Shown here piece by piece: positions 23,172 to 31,495 of a stretch of DNA of 64,000 nt. This DNA comes from Actinosynnema sp. ALI-1.44 (GTDB lineage: Bacteria > Actinomycetota > Actinomycetes > Mycobacteriales > Pseudonocardiaceae), in NCBI RefSeq assembly GCF_001984155.1, contig NZ_MTQO01000045.1:1-64000 (forward strand). Direction: 5' to 3'. The notes beneath the pieces were generated by a model. It did no database searches, had not been told where the DNA came from, and was given only the letters and a program-made list of their open reading frames with translations. Numbering within the stretch: position 1 is the first letter of the stretch; every line of letters starts with the position of its first letter. The translations under genes were made by a program, and so were the position numbers.

Positions 23172-23663
23172 ATGGAACCGGATGCCGTCGACGAGATCAC
23201 CCGGCAGTGGGCACGGGAGCGGCCGGACATGCCGCTGGATTCGATCGGCGTCGTCGCCCGGATACTGCGGATCGCCAAGCTGCTGATGGACGAACGCCGC
23301 CGCACGCTGTCCACACTGGACATCGACAACGCCACGTTCGACCTGCTCGCGGCGCTGCGCCGGGCGGGCCACCCCTACCGGCTGAGCCCGACCGAACTGA
23401 CCGAGTGGTGCCTGGTCAGCGGCGGGGCGATCACGCAGCGGGTGACCCGCGCCGAGAACGCCGGGCTCGTGCGCACCGCCAGGACTGACTCCGGCAAGCG
23501 GACGCTGACCGTCGAGCTCACCGAGCAAGGCCACCAGGCCATCGAAAACGGCGTGGAAACCCTGATCGGCCGGGAACACGAGCTGGTCAGCCACCTGTCC
23601 GAAGAGGACCGCGACCAGCTGGCGAACCTGCTGCGCGCCCTGCTCGGCGGGCTGACCCGCTAG
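23172..23663 (+). CDS. MarR family transcriptional regulator
   Basis: 163 residues. The winged helix core is visible: LDIDNATFDLLAALRRAG, LSPTELTEWCLVSGGAITQRVTRAENAGLV, and the wing RTDSGKRTLTVELTEQG. N- and C-terminal helices would form the dimer. It sits head-to-head with an SDR gene and twin palindromes, so it probably represses both and is released by a small aromatic or phenolic ligand or by oxidation. The ligand is inference from the family. Confidence 0.9.
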   Translation: MEPDAVDEITRQWARERPDMPLDSIGVVARILRIAKLLMDERRRTLSTLDIDNATFDLLAALRRAGHPYRLSPTELTEWCLVSGGAITQRVTRAENAGLVRTARTDSGKRTLTVELTEQGHQAIENGVETLIGREHELVSHLSEEDRDQLANLLRALLGGLTR

Positions 23664-23681
23664 CTGCGCGGCCGGACAGGT

Positions 23682-23736
23682 TGCAACCAATGTGGCCTTC
23701 GTTGCGTTTTTCGCAACGAAGGCCACATTGGTTGCA
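23682..23736. terminator. Perfect 25-base-pair hairpin with a five-T loop
   Basis: The left arm 23682-23706 begins TGCAACCAATGTGG and ends CGTTGCG. The right arm 23712-23736 is its exact reverse complement, and the loop is TTTTT. It lies 18 bases after the MarR stop and 64 bases before the next gene on the same strand. It can work as a terminator in either direction. The perfection and size of the stem also fit a dispersed repeat element; see the findings. Confidence 0.65.
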
Positions 23737-23800
23737 CGGGGCCGGGGATTTCACGCTGGGCTACGGTCGTAGGCTTGATCCGATCCAACTGGGGGCGTGT

Positions 23801-24676
23801 ATGGACACCAACGAGGCGAAGCGCATCGAGACCACGAACCACGAGCGCTACCAACTGGCGACGAGTTCGGGCTGGCAGTTCTGGGCGGACATGCCCGACC
23901 TGCTCACCCGCTGGCAGGTGCTGCCGTTCAACCAGCGCGGCGACAAGCGGATGGCGTTCGGCGTGATCCAGGGCGCCTTCCACGGCCTGCAGTTCACCAT
24001 GTTCGACTTCCACCGGCGCCCCACGGTGACCAGCGTGCACACCCGCTGGACCAACAAGAAGGTCAACGAGCTCGACACGATCACCATCGACAGCGTCTGG
24101 GTGATCACGCTGCCCGCCGCGATGCCGTTCTTCCAGATCGTGTCCAGCATCGACTCCGCGTTCGACACCGAGCAGTACCCCGAGCCGCCGACGCCGGACC
24201 GCAAGTTCAACCGCTGGTACAAGCTGATCGACACCGACCCGAACGCGGCCATGCAGGTCCTCACACCGCCGGTGATGAGCACGATGCGGCAGTTGAAGGT
24301 GCACAACTGGTCGCTGGTCGGCACCGACCTCGTCTACGCGGAGAACCCGTTCTTCCGCACCAAACCGGACGACATCGTCGACGTGCTCGGCAAGCTGGCG
24401 AGCCTGGTGGCGGTGCTGCCGGTCAACCAGCCCGCTCCCCCGCCGATGCAGCCTCCGGCGCCGCAGCAGTACCAACAGCCGTATCAACAGCCGTACCCGC
24501 CGCAGGGCTACCCGCAGCAGCCGCCGCAATACCCGCAGTACCAGCAGCCGTATCCGCAACAGCCATACCGGCAGCCCTACCCGCCGCAGCACTATCCCCA
24601 GCAGCCTTACCCGCCGCAGCAGCCGTATCCGCCGCAGCAGCCCTACGGTTACCCGCCGCAGCAGGGTGGCTACTAG
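23801..24676 (+). CDS. Hypothetical protein with a Pro/Gln/Tyr-rich repeat tail
   Basis: 291 residues from ATG 23801. Residues 1-205 form a globular domain with no signal peptide or membrane helix (NHERYQLATSSGWQFW; FDFHRRPTVTSVHTRW). The domain is known to me only as an actinobacterial hypothetical. Residues about 208-291 are a low-complexity tail built on PYPPQ / QQPYP units, ending in PYGYPPQQGGY. Such tails promote protein-protein contacts or phase separation. The gene ends in a 4-base overlap with the convergent kinase gene. No function assigned. Confidence 0.7.
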   Translation: MDTNEAKRIETTNHERYQLATSSGWQFWADMPDLLTRWQVLPFNQRGDKRMAFGVIQGAFHGLQFTMFDFHRRPTVTSVHTRWTNKKVNELDTITIDSVWVITLPAAMPFFQIVSSIDSAFDTEQYPEPPTPDRKFNRWYKLIDTDPNAAMQVLTPPVMSTMRQLKVHNWSLVGTDLVYAENPFFRTKPDDIVDVLGKLASLVAVLPVNQPAPPPMQPPAPQQYQQPYQQPYPPQGYPQQPPQYPQYQQPYPQQPYRQPYPPQHYPQQPYPPQQPYPPQQPYGYPPQQGGY

Positions 24677-25212
24677 TCCACGGACCCTTCTGTCCACACG
24701 CGGCTGAGGATCTCGTCCACGGTCTGGTCAGGGGTCTGGTCCGATGTGTCCAGCCACAGCCCGATCCTCGGGGTTTCCTCGCGCAGCCCCTTGTCGAGCA
24801 GTTCGATCGTCCACTCGTCGTAGGTGTCGGCCTTCGACCTGCCCTTCTCCCTGGCCAGGACGGCATCGGGACGGGGCGCGAGGACCACGACGAGCAGCGG
24901 CCGCTGTTTGACCAGGCGCACCATCTCGCCCAGTGGCGCGCCGAGGATGACGTCCTGGGCGACCACCGTGAAGCCTTCCCGGAAGTACTCGTCGCACGCC
25001 ATCGCGGTGAGCCGGTAGCGCAGCCGCAGTTGCCGCCACGCCTCGTCCGACGGGTCCGGCGTCATGTCGGCCCGGCCGTTGACGATCGAGCGCCGGAACG
25101 CGTCACCCCGCACGTGCACCGAGCGGTCCAGCCGCTCGGCCAGCAGTTGCGCGATGGTCGACTTCCCCGCCGCCTGGATGCCCGTGATCAGGATGATCGC
25201 CTGGTTGGTCAT
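24673..25212 (-). CDS. P-loop small-molecule kinase (chloramphenicol phosphotransferase/zeta-like)
   Basis: 179 residues from ATG 25212. Walker A is GIQAAGKST, followed by the RSVHVRGDAFRRSIVNGRADM segment typical of CPT-like and Zeta-type kinases. A second conserved patch is VVAQDVILG then VVVLAPRPDAVLAREKGR. It transfers phosphate from ATP to a small molecule; the target is unknown. The start region lies in a 139-base tandem duplication (25208-25485), so the promoter or leader is present twice. No antitoxin gene adjoins, which speaks against a toxin. Confidence 0.75.
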   Translation of the reverse strand: MTNQAIILITGIQAAGKSTIAQLLAERLDRSVHVRGDAFRRSIVNGRADMTPDPSDEAWRQLRLRYRLTAMACDEYFREGFTVVAQDVILGAPLGEMVRLVKQRPLLVVVLAPRPDAVLAREKGRSKADTYDEWTIELLDKGLREETPRIGLWLDTSDQTPDQTVDEILSRVWTEGSVD

Positions 25213-25485
25213 GGCTGTTCCGCCTCCCCGGCATTTCGCCGCTTGGTCACCTTGTGCTGACACCGCTCAGCTCAGTACGTACCGGTGGCTGGTTCGCGCC
25301 ACGTTCCCCTGAGGTGCGGCTGGGTGGCCACGTGGCCTGCGTTGGGGTCATGGCTGTTCCGCCTCCCCGACATTTCGACGCTTGGTCACCTTATGCTGGC
25401 ACCGCTCAGTTCAGTGCGTACCGGTGGCTGGTTCGCGCCACGTTCCCCTGAGGTGCGGCTGGGTGGCCACGTGGCCTGCGTTGGG
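25208..25485. repeat. 139-base tandem duplication over the kinase start region
   Basis: Copy 1 is 25208-25346 and copy 2 is 25347-25485; a third partial copy begins at 25486 (GTCATG). The copies differ at only a few positions (for example CCCCGGCATTTCGCC versus CCCCGACATTTCGAC). Copy 1 contains the kinase start codon on the minus strand, so copy 2 carries a second upstream start-like ATG. The repeat holds no gene of its own that I can support. Confidence 0.9.
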
Positions 25486-25537
25486 GTCATGACCGACATG
25501 ATGCCAATCCCCCGCAAATCCATTACCCCGGGCTCCG

Positions 25538-26323
25538 TCACCTCAGGGGCAGGCGGATGACCTTGCCCGTGCCGGGGCAGGCACCGCAGTCGGAGACGTA
25601 GGCCGCGCCCCCGGCCACCGTGAGGCCGCCTGGTGCGGTGAGCGCGGTCGTGACGACCTGGTGCGATCCGTCCCGCTTGACCCGGATCAACGCACCGGTC
25701 ATGTCCCCGGACAACAGGCCGTTGTGCGCGACCTCCAGCACGTACAACGAACCGTCCTGGTCGAACGCCAGGTCGACGGCGTTGGTGAAACCGGTCGCGT
25801 ACACCGTCGGCGCCTGTCCCGGCACCACACGGAAAACGCTTGCGCGCCCGGTGGGGAACGGGAATCCGGTGAGCTGGCTGACGTAGTACGCGCCGTCCGG
25901 GCCCTGGACCACCGAGGTCGGCACCGCCTGGGCCGGGATCTTCGTGCCAGGCGGCAGGCCGAGCTGCGGCGGCGCGTCGACCAGCTGCCCCGGGAACACC
26001 GCGAGCGTCGAGACTGTCCCGTTGGGTGCGACCCTGACCAGGGAATTGCCCGCCGCGTCGACCACGACGGCGCCCGCCGGGGTCACGGCCACCGAGTTCG
26101 GGTTGGTCTCCGCGCCCGCGCCGTCCGGGTCGGCTTGTCCTTCGTGGCCCGCGATGTCGGCGAGACGCACGACGTGCCCACCGGCCGCGAGCAGCGTCCC
26201 GTCGTGCGAGAACGCCAGTCCACGCGGGTTGTCCAGGCCGGAGGCGACTGTCGTGACGCCTTCGGCCTGTGCCACGGCAGGAGTCAGCGCGATTGTCAGC
26301 AGTGCGACCGCGAGCGCTCTCAT
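25538..26323 (-). CDS. Secreted ScyD/ScyE-family beta-propeller protein
   Basis: 261 residues from ATG 26323, with GGAAGGGGAA upstream. The signal peptide is MRALAVALLTIALTPAVAQA, cut before EGVTTV. The mature part is a six-bladed propeller of the ScyD/SMP-30-like type, with repeats such as GLDNPRGLAFSHDGTLLAAG, PNSVAVTPAGAVVVDAAGNSLVRV and PTSVVQGPDGAYYVSQL. A Cys pair in SDCGACPGTG closes the last blade. Exported; enzymatic activity or ligand is unknown. The usual family length is 340-400, so this is a short form. Confidence 0.8.
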   Translation of the reverse strand: MRALAVALLTIALTPAVAQAEGVTTVASGLDNPRGLAFSHDGTLLAAGGHVVRLADIAGHEGQADPDGAGAETNPNSVAVTPAGAVVVDAAGNSLVRVAPNGTVSTLAVFPGQLVDAPPQLGLPPGTKIPAQAVPTSVVQGPDGAYYVSQLTGFPFPTGRASVFRVVPGQAPTVYATGFTNAVDLAFDQDGSLYVLEVAHNGLLSGDMTGALIRVKRDGSHQVVTTALTAPGGLTVAGGAAYVSDCGACPGTGKVIRLPLR

Positions 26324-26389
26324 CTTCGGGTTCCCCTTCCGCCGAACAGCAGTCCAGCTCAAGGGAATACCGGCGGTCGCGCCACCCGG

Positions 26390-27094
26390 TCAGCCCCTTT
26401 CGGCCCCTACCAGGCGATCGCGCAGCACCGGCAGGTCGTCCGCACTCACGTACTTGCCCATGTCCAAGCGGCGCACGGTTTCCAGCACCAGCTCACGCGG
26501 GGACGTGCCGTGGTCGGCCACCATCGCCGCGATCACCGGTTCCAGGTCGATGCGCCCCTGTGCCTTCGCCGCTGCCGACAGCCGCGAGGAACTGGCCTCG
26601 TAGTCGTCGGCGATCGCCGTCGCGGACACGCCCGCCAACGCCAGCAACAGGATCACGACGAGCCCGGTGCGGTCCCGGCCCGCGGCGCAGTTGACCAGCA
26701 CCCCGCCGGGCTTGGCGTGCGTGATGGCACGCAACGCCGCCCACAGCAGGTGCGGGCACCTTTCCAGGTATGGCTGGAAGTACAGCGCTGTGCCGTGCAG
26801 GCCGTTGCCCCACTGGTTCCAGAACTCCGTGTCGTCCAGCGGATCCAGTGGCACGTTGAGCACGTCGATGTCGGTCAGCTGCGGCATTCCCGTTCGCTCG
26901 TCCGGGTTTCGCAGGTCCACGATGGTTCGGATGCCGTACGCGCGCAGCGCCGCCCAGCCGTCCTCGGTCAGTTTCTCCGGCGCGTCGGCGCGCACCACGG
27001 CCCGCGTCCTGGTGCGGAAGCCGCCGGTGGTGGCCAGTCCGCCGAGATCGCGGACGTTCACCAGGCCGGGCCAGTCCAGGTCTCTGCCCTCCAT
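26390..27094 (-). CDS. Tyrosine/dual-specificity protein phosphatase
   Basis: 234 residues. The phosphatase P-loop HC-x5-R appears as NCAAGRDRTG (Cys nucleophile and Arg), with the family opening NVRDLGGL and an upstream TIVDLRNPDER. This is the Y_phosphatase3 (IphP/LipA-like) type that dephosphorylates phosphotyrosine or phosphoinositides. No signal peptide is seen, so it acts in the cytoplasm. It diverges from an SDR gene to its right. Confidence 0.85.
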   Translation of the reverse strand: MEGRDLDWPGLVNVRDLGGLATTGGFRTRTRAVVRADAPEKLTEDGWAALRAYGIRTIVDLRNPDERTGMPQLTDIDVLNVPLDPLDDTEFWNQWGNGLHGTALYFQPYLERCPHLLWAALRAITHAKPGGVLVNCAAGRDRTGLVVILLLALAGVSATAIADDYEASSSRLSAAAKAQGRIDLEPVIAAMVADHGTSPRELVLETVRRLDMGKYVSADDLPVLRDRLVGAERG

Positions 27095-27176
27095 GCCCAC
27101 ACCAGACGCCGGACTGCGTGATCAGGTTGCGTGCCGGATGATGGACGGACCGACTTCGGCAGAAGGGGACTGGGTC

Positions 27177-27959
27177 ATGCGGCTGGACCTTTCCGGCAGG
27201 ACCGCGCTGGTCACAGGATCGACGCAGGGCATCGGCGCGGCCATCGCGACCGGGCTGGCGTCGGCGGGCGCGCGGGTGGCGGTCAACGGTCGCAGCGCCG
27301 GGAAGGTGGCCGCCGCGATCGAGGAGTTCGGCGGCACCGGCTTCGTCGCCGCGCCCGGCGACGTCTCGACCGACGAGGGCACCCGCCAGGTGCTCGACGC
27401 CGTGCCCGACGTGGACATCCTGGTCAACAACCTCGGGATCTTCGGCGCGCAGGAGCCGTTGGACATCAGCGACGACGACTGGCGCCGCTACTTCGAGGTG
27501 AACGTGCTCGCCGCGATCCGGCTGACCCGCGCGTACCTGCCGGGCATGACCGGGCGGCAGTGGGGCCGGATCCAGTACATCGCCAGCGATTCGGCCATCG
27601 TCACCCCGGCGGAGATGATCCACTACGGCGTGTCCAAGACGGCGTTGCTCGGCGTGTCCCGCGGCTTCGCCAAGGCCGCCGCGGGCACCGGCGTGACGGT
27701 CAACTCGGTGATCGCCGGGCCGACGCACACCGGCGGCGTCGAGGACTTCGTGTATCAACTTGTCGACAAGAACCTGCCGTGGGACCAGGCACAGCGCGAG
27801 TTCATGCGGCTGCACCGGCCTCAGTCTTTGCTGCAGCGGCTGATCGAGCCGGAGGAGATCGCGAACATGGTCGTGTACCTCAGTTCCCCGCTCTCCTCGG
27901 CGACCACCGGCGGCGCGATTCGGGTGGATGGTGGTTACGTGGACTCGATCCTGCCCTGA
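27177..27959 (+). CDS. SDR family oxidoreductase
   Basis: 260 residues from ATG 27177, preceded by AGAAGGGG. Motifs: TGSTQGIG (cofactor), NNLG, catalytic Ser/Tyr/Lys in ASDSAIVTPAEMIHYGVSK, and the end GGAIRVDGGYVDSILP. The TGSTQGIG opening and the length are typical of the 3-oxoacyl-ACP-reductase-like branch. Thirty-three bases downstream lies the cobF gene on the same strand, possibly in one transcript. Substrate unknown. Confidence 0.88.
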   Translation: MRLDLSGRTALVTGSTQGIGAAIATGLASAGARVAVNGRSAGKVAAAIEEFGGTGFVAAPGDVSTDEGTRQVLDAVPDVDILVNNLGIFGAQEPLDISDDDWRRYFEVNVLAAIRLTRAYLPGMTGRQWGRIQYIASDSAIVTPAEMIHYGVSKTALLGVSRGFAKAAAGTGVTVNSVIAGPTHTGGVEDFVYQLVDKNLPWDQAQREFMRLHRPQSLLQRLIEPEEIANMVVYLSSPLSSATTGGAIRVDGGYVDSILP

Positions 27960-27992
27960 GCTGGGTCGATGCCGTGGGGGACACTGGTGGCC

Positions 27993-28745
27993 ATGCGGAA
28001 GATCCTGGTAATCGGCATCGGCGCGGGTGACCCCGAGCACATCACGATGCAGGCTGTCGGCGCTCTTGGCCGGGTCGACGTGTTCTTCGTGCTGGACAAG
28101 GGCGAGGTCAAGCAGGACCTGGTCGACCTGCGGCGGGAGATCCTGCGGCGGTACGCGCCCGCCGACGGCTACCGCGTGGTCCACGGCCGTGACCCGGAAC
28201 GCGACCGCACCACCGACGCCTACGTCGAGGCGGTGGACGACTGGCGCAGGCGGCGCGCGGACGTCTGCCAGGAGATGCTCGACGCCGAACTGACCGACGG
28301 GCAGACCGGTGCTTTCCTGGTCTGGGGCGACCCGACGCTGTACGACAGCACACTGGCGATCCTCGACGACATCTCGGCGCGCGGGGTCGACATCGACATC
28401 GAGGTGATCCCCGGTGTCAGCAGCGTTTCCGCGTTGGTCGCGCGCCACCGGGTCCCGCTCAACCAGGTCGGCAGGCCGGTGCAGATCACCACCGGGCGCA
28501 GGCTCGCCGAGTCGTGGCCGTCCGATGTGGACGATGTGGTGGTGATGCTCGACGCGCGGACCGCCTTCGCCGCGCACACCGAGCAGGACGCGACCATCTA
28601 CTGGGGCGCCTACATCGGCACGCCGGACGAGATCCTGATCAGCGGCCGACTGTCCGAAGTGGCCGACCAGATCGTCGAGGCACGGGCGGAGGCACGCGCC
28701 CGCAAGGGGTGGATCATGGACACGTATCTGTTGCGACGCCAATGA
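27993..28745 (+). CDS. cobF: Precorrin-6A synthase (deacetylating)
   Basis: 250 residues from ATG 27993, the usual CobF length. It is a tetrapyrrole methylase fold: VIGIGAGDPEHITMQAVGAL at the N-terminus, FLVWGDPTLYDST in the SAM site, and EVIPGVSSVSAL. CobF methylates C-1 of precorrin-5 and releases acetate in the aerobic cobalamin pathway. No other cob gene is in the window, so this is an isolated copy. It ends before a strong terminator shared with the convergent chitinase gene. Confidence 0.85.
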   Translation: MRKILVIGIGAGDPEHITMQAVGALGRVDVFFVLDKGEVKQDLVDLRREILRRYAPADGYRVVHGRDPERDRTTDAYVEAVDDWRRRRADVCQEMLDAELTDGQTGAFLVWGDPTLYDSTLAILDDISARGVDIDIEVIPGVSSVSALVARHRVPLNQVGRPVQITTGRRLAESWPSDVDDVVVMLDARTAFAAHTEQDATIYWGAYIGTPDEILISGRLSEVADQIVEARAEARARKGWIMDTYLLRRQ

Positions 28746-28763
28746 AACCAAAGCAGTGGAGAC

Positions 28764-28800
28764 CAGGGCGCCCCGTCCGCGTCCGATCCGGGGCGCCCTG
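28764..28800. terminator. Bidirectional hairpin terminator between cobF and the chitinase gene
   Basis: CAGGGCGCCCCG and CGGGGCGCCCTG pair over 12 bases around a 13-base loop, between two convergent genes (stop codons at 28745 and 28810). It can serve both. Confidence 0.75.
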
Positions 28801-28809
28801 ACCTCGTCT

Positions 28810-29865
28810 CTACCTTCCCTGCAACGACTTGACGTTGTTGCCGAACGAGAAGCTCCGCGAGCCGTCCCAGTTGATGGACCACGTCATCAGGCCCTTGAGC
28901 TGGCCGTTGAACGCCCGCCACGCCTGGGAGACCAGGCCCGTCGACATGTAGCCGCCGCCCGCGCCCGGCTGCGCGGGCAGGCCCGGCACCTGCTTGTCGT
29001 AGGGCACCCTGATCGTGGTGCCCTGGATCACCAGGCCGGTGTTGAGGCACTGGGTCTGCACCTGGAACCCCTGCACGGTACCGGCCTGGTACGAGTCGCC
29101 CTTGCAGCCGTACATGCTTCCGTTGTAGTACTGCATGTTCAGCCACCACAGGCGGCCGTTGTCCGCGTACTTCTTCACGATCGGCAGGTAGGCGCCCCAG
29201 ATCGAGCCGTAGACGACGCTGCCGCCGGTCACGTACGCGGTCTCCGGCGCCATCGACAGGCCGAAGTTCGACGGCATCTGCGCCAGCACGCCGTCGATGA
29301 TCCGGATCAGGTTGGACTGGGACGGCGACAGGGAGTTGATGTTGCCGCTGCCGACCAGGCCGGTCTCGATGTCGATGTCGATGCCGTCGAAGTTGTACTT
29401 CTTCAGGATCGGCACGATCGTGGCGACGAACCGGTCGGCCACGGCGGCCGAGTTGAGGTCGATCCCGGCCGCGGCACCGCCGATGGACATCAGGATGGTG
29501 GCGCCCGCGTCCTTGGCCGCGCACATCTCGGCCGGGGTCGAGACCTTCACCGTCGCGTCCATGCCGTCTTCCCACAGCACGGTGCCGTCGCCGCGGATCA
29601 CCGGGAACGCCGCGTTGATGACGTTGTAGCCCGCGTTCTTGATCCGCGCGTCGTTGATGGGGACCCAGCCGAACGGCGGGTGCACGCCGTTGGCGGCACC
29701 GTCCCAGTTCTCCCAGTAGCCTTGGAGCACTTTTCCGCTCGGCCTGGACTTGACCGCGCAGACGTCGGCCTGGACGCCCGGTGCGGAGGCGGCTGCGGGG
29801 ACCTGGACGGCCGCCGCGAGCACCAGGCCTAGACCTAGGCCGAGTAGACGTGACAAACGAGCCAT
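28810..29865 (-). CDS. Secreted GH18 chitinase
   Basis: 351 residues from ATG 29865, with GAAGGGAG upstream. A signal peptide (MARLSRLLGLGLGLVLAAAVQVPAA) is followed by a GH18 barrel: GYWENWDG, the SxGG-like MSIGG, and the catalytic DGIDIDIE (160-167, Glu as acid). Substrate-site residues are in SMAPE and MTWSINWDG. No chitin-binding or fibronectin domain is attached. It hydrolyses chitin outside the cell. A DasR-like box lies about 92 bases upstream of the start, suggesting control by N-acetylglucosamine. Confidence 0.92.
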   Translation of the reverse strand: MARLSRLLGLGLGLVLAAAVQVPAAASAPGVQADVCAVKSRPSGKVLQGYWENWDGAANGVHPPFGWVPINDARIKNAGYNVINAAFPVIRGDGTVLWEDGMDATVKVSTPAEMCAAKDAGATILMSIGGAAAGIDLNSAAVADRFVATIVPILKKYNFDGIDIDIETGLVGSGNINSLSPSQSNLIRIIDGVLAQMPSNFGLSMAPETAYVTGGSVVYGSIWGAYLPIVKKYADNGRLWWLNMQYYNGSMYGCKGDSYQAGTVQGFQVQTQCLNTGLVIQGTTIRVPYDKQVPGLPAQPGAGGGYMSTGLVSQAWRAFNGQLKGLMTWSINWDGSRSFSFGNNVKSLQGR

Positions 29866-29956
29866 AACGGCTCCCTTCTGGGGCACGACCTGGCAGCCGG
29901 CGTAACCCACCACCGGCTCGCGCCGCCAGAAGTGATCTGCAGGGTCCCTTCAACGT

Positions 29957-29972
29957 AGAGGTTTAGACCACT
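29957..29972. promoter_or_regulatory. DasR-like (dre) box upstream of the chitinase
   Basis: AGAGGTTTAGACCACT matches the 16-base dre consensus AGTGGTCTAGACCACT, as I know it from Streptomyces, at 14 of 16 positions. It sits 92-107 bases upstream of the chitinase start and just behind the sialidase gene. DasR is the GntR regulator of chitin and N-acetylglucosamine use, so this is the expected place for such a site. Confidence 0.65.
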
Positions 29973-29975
29973 GGG

Positions 29976-31385
29976 TCACAACCCCGCTTTCGGCTGAACC
30001 CGGGAGATGTGCACGTCAGAGCGGTTCTCCTGGTCCTTGTTCGCCATGGCGAACAACGGGACGAACGCGTTCCCGGACGCCACCAGCCCGTAGTAGTCGC
30101 CCAGGTACAGCGAAGCGGGCTGGCCGACCACCGGCGCCCCGGCGTAGTCGAACGACGCGACGCGTTGGTGGGACCAGCGAACACCGTCGCGGGACGTGGC
30201 CAGCCGCAGGTTCGCGGGCAAGGTCGTCGGGTCGGACGTGTTGTCGCGCAGGTCGTGATAAGACACGCCGACCATCCCGTCCCGCCGGACAGCGAGCGCC
30301 GGGGCGAACGCGTTCGCACTGACCTGCACCGGAGCGCTCCACGTCGAACCGCCGTCACCGGACCGGGACACCACGACCCCGTCCCGCGTGCCGCCGGAGA
30401 ACCGGGAGTCCTGCCAGGCGATGTAGAGGTCACGGCCACCCGCCGCGACCTGGACGAAGCTGGAGCCGTCCCGGATCGGGGTACCGGTCTCGGGGTCCTT
30501 GACACCCGCCGGGGTGACGTCGGCGACCTTGCTCGGCGCGGACCAGGTGCGTCCCCTGTCCGCCGACCGGACGACCGCGGCCTCCAGCTTGAAAGTGCCG
30601 TCCGGGGCCGGGTAGTAGCGCGTGTACGCGTTGACCAGCGAGCCGTCCGGTCGCACCACGATCTTGTTGGCGACAGTCTGGCTGTTGCGGCCCGGGTCGT
30701 GGACCACCTTCGGCGGTTCCCACGTGCGCCCGCCGTCGGTGCTGCGCGCCAGCCGGGTCGTGCCGGTGAAGTCGGTGCCGCCGAGGAGTTCGATCCGCGT
30801 CCAGACCACGTAGACCAGGCGCGGGTCGAGCGGATCGGCCGTCACCGCGGGCAGGTCGTTGAAGACCGACGGGCCGCCGTCGCGCGTGAGAACCGTTGCC
30901 TGGCCCCAGGTCAGCCCACCGTCCCCGGACCGCGAGACCTGGATGGCGTGCTCCGAGCCTGGTTCGAAGAACGGCTTCGTCATGGCCAACGTGGCCAGGT
31001 ACGCGGTGGAGTCCGGCCCCACGGCGACCCAGGAGTCCGTGGCCCGCTTGAGGTTCGTCCCACCGGAACACTCCGAAGTGGGCGGAACGGATCGCCGCCA
31101 GGTGCGACCGCCGTCGAAGGACGCGGCCGCGAGCACACCCTGCGAGGCGAAAGTGGACCACCGGTCCTGCTGGTAGGTGGCAACTAGGTGTGCCGGGTTA
31201 CGCGGGTTCACCGCGAGATGCGGCTGCACCTCGGCATTGCGGTACAACGTGCCCGGCCCGGTCTCGCCGCATCCGGCGGGGAACGGCGACGGCCCGGACA
31301 CCCGCACCGAACCGTCACCGGCGTGGGCGGTTGCGCCGAACAGCAGCGAACTCACGGTCAACGCAACAAGAGTAAGCAGTCTCAT
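29976..31385 (-). CDS. Secreted sialidase-type six-bladed propeller (BNR/Asp-box protein)
   Basis: 469 residues. The signal peptide is MRLLTLVALTVSSLLFGATAHA. Five Asp boxes (S-x-D-x-G-x-T-W) are seen: SFDGGRTW, SGDGGLTW, STDGGRTW, SADRGRTW, SGDGGSTW. The N-terminal FRIP-like arginine motif of true sialidases is not evident, so this is better called a BNR-repeat glycosyl hydrolase-like protein than a proven sialidase. It lies directly upstream of the chitinase gene on the same strand with a DasR-like box between. Both may act on extracellular glycans. Confidence 0.8.
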   Translation of the reverse strand: MRLLTLVALTVSSLLFGATAHAGDGSVRVSGPSPFPAGCGETGPGTLYRNAEVQPHLAVNPRNPAHLVATYQQDRWSTFASQGVLAAASFDGGRTWRRSVPPTSECSGGTNLKRATDSWVAVGPDSTAYLATLAMTKPFFEPGSEHAIQVSRSGDGGLTWGQATVLTRDGGPSVFNDLPAVTADPLDPRLVYVVWTRIELLGGTDFTGTTRLARSTDGGRTWEPPKVVHDPGRNSQTVANKIVVRPDGSLVNAYTRYYPAPDGTFKLEAAVVRSADRGRTWSAPSKVADVTPAGVKDPETGTPIRDGSSFVQVAAGGRDLYIAWQDSRFSGGTRDGVVVSRSGDGGSTWSAPVQVSANAFAPALAVRRDGMVGVSYHDLRDNTSDPTTLPANLRLATSRDGVRWSHQRVASFDYAGAPVVGQPASLYLGDYYGLVASGNAFVPLFAMANKDQENRSDVHISRVQPKAGL

Positions 31386-31495
31386 CGTCAGGATCCCCCT
31401 GTCCCGCTGCTTGGCGTCGTCAGGCTAACCCGGCCCGTCCCCGCTGACCAGGGGTTGCTGCCCGGCCAACTGCGGGCCATGGCAAGGTTTCAGGC

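Noticed and set aside
24440-24676. CRISPR-like repetitive stretch
   Set aside because: The repeats are in-frame codons for a PQY-rich protein tail with no spacers.
24673-25212. Zeta toxin of a toxin-antitoxin pair
   Set aside because: No small antitoxin gene adjoins and the fold fits small-molecule kinases equally well.
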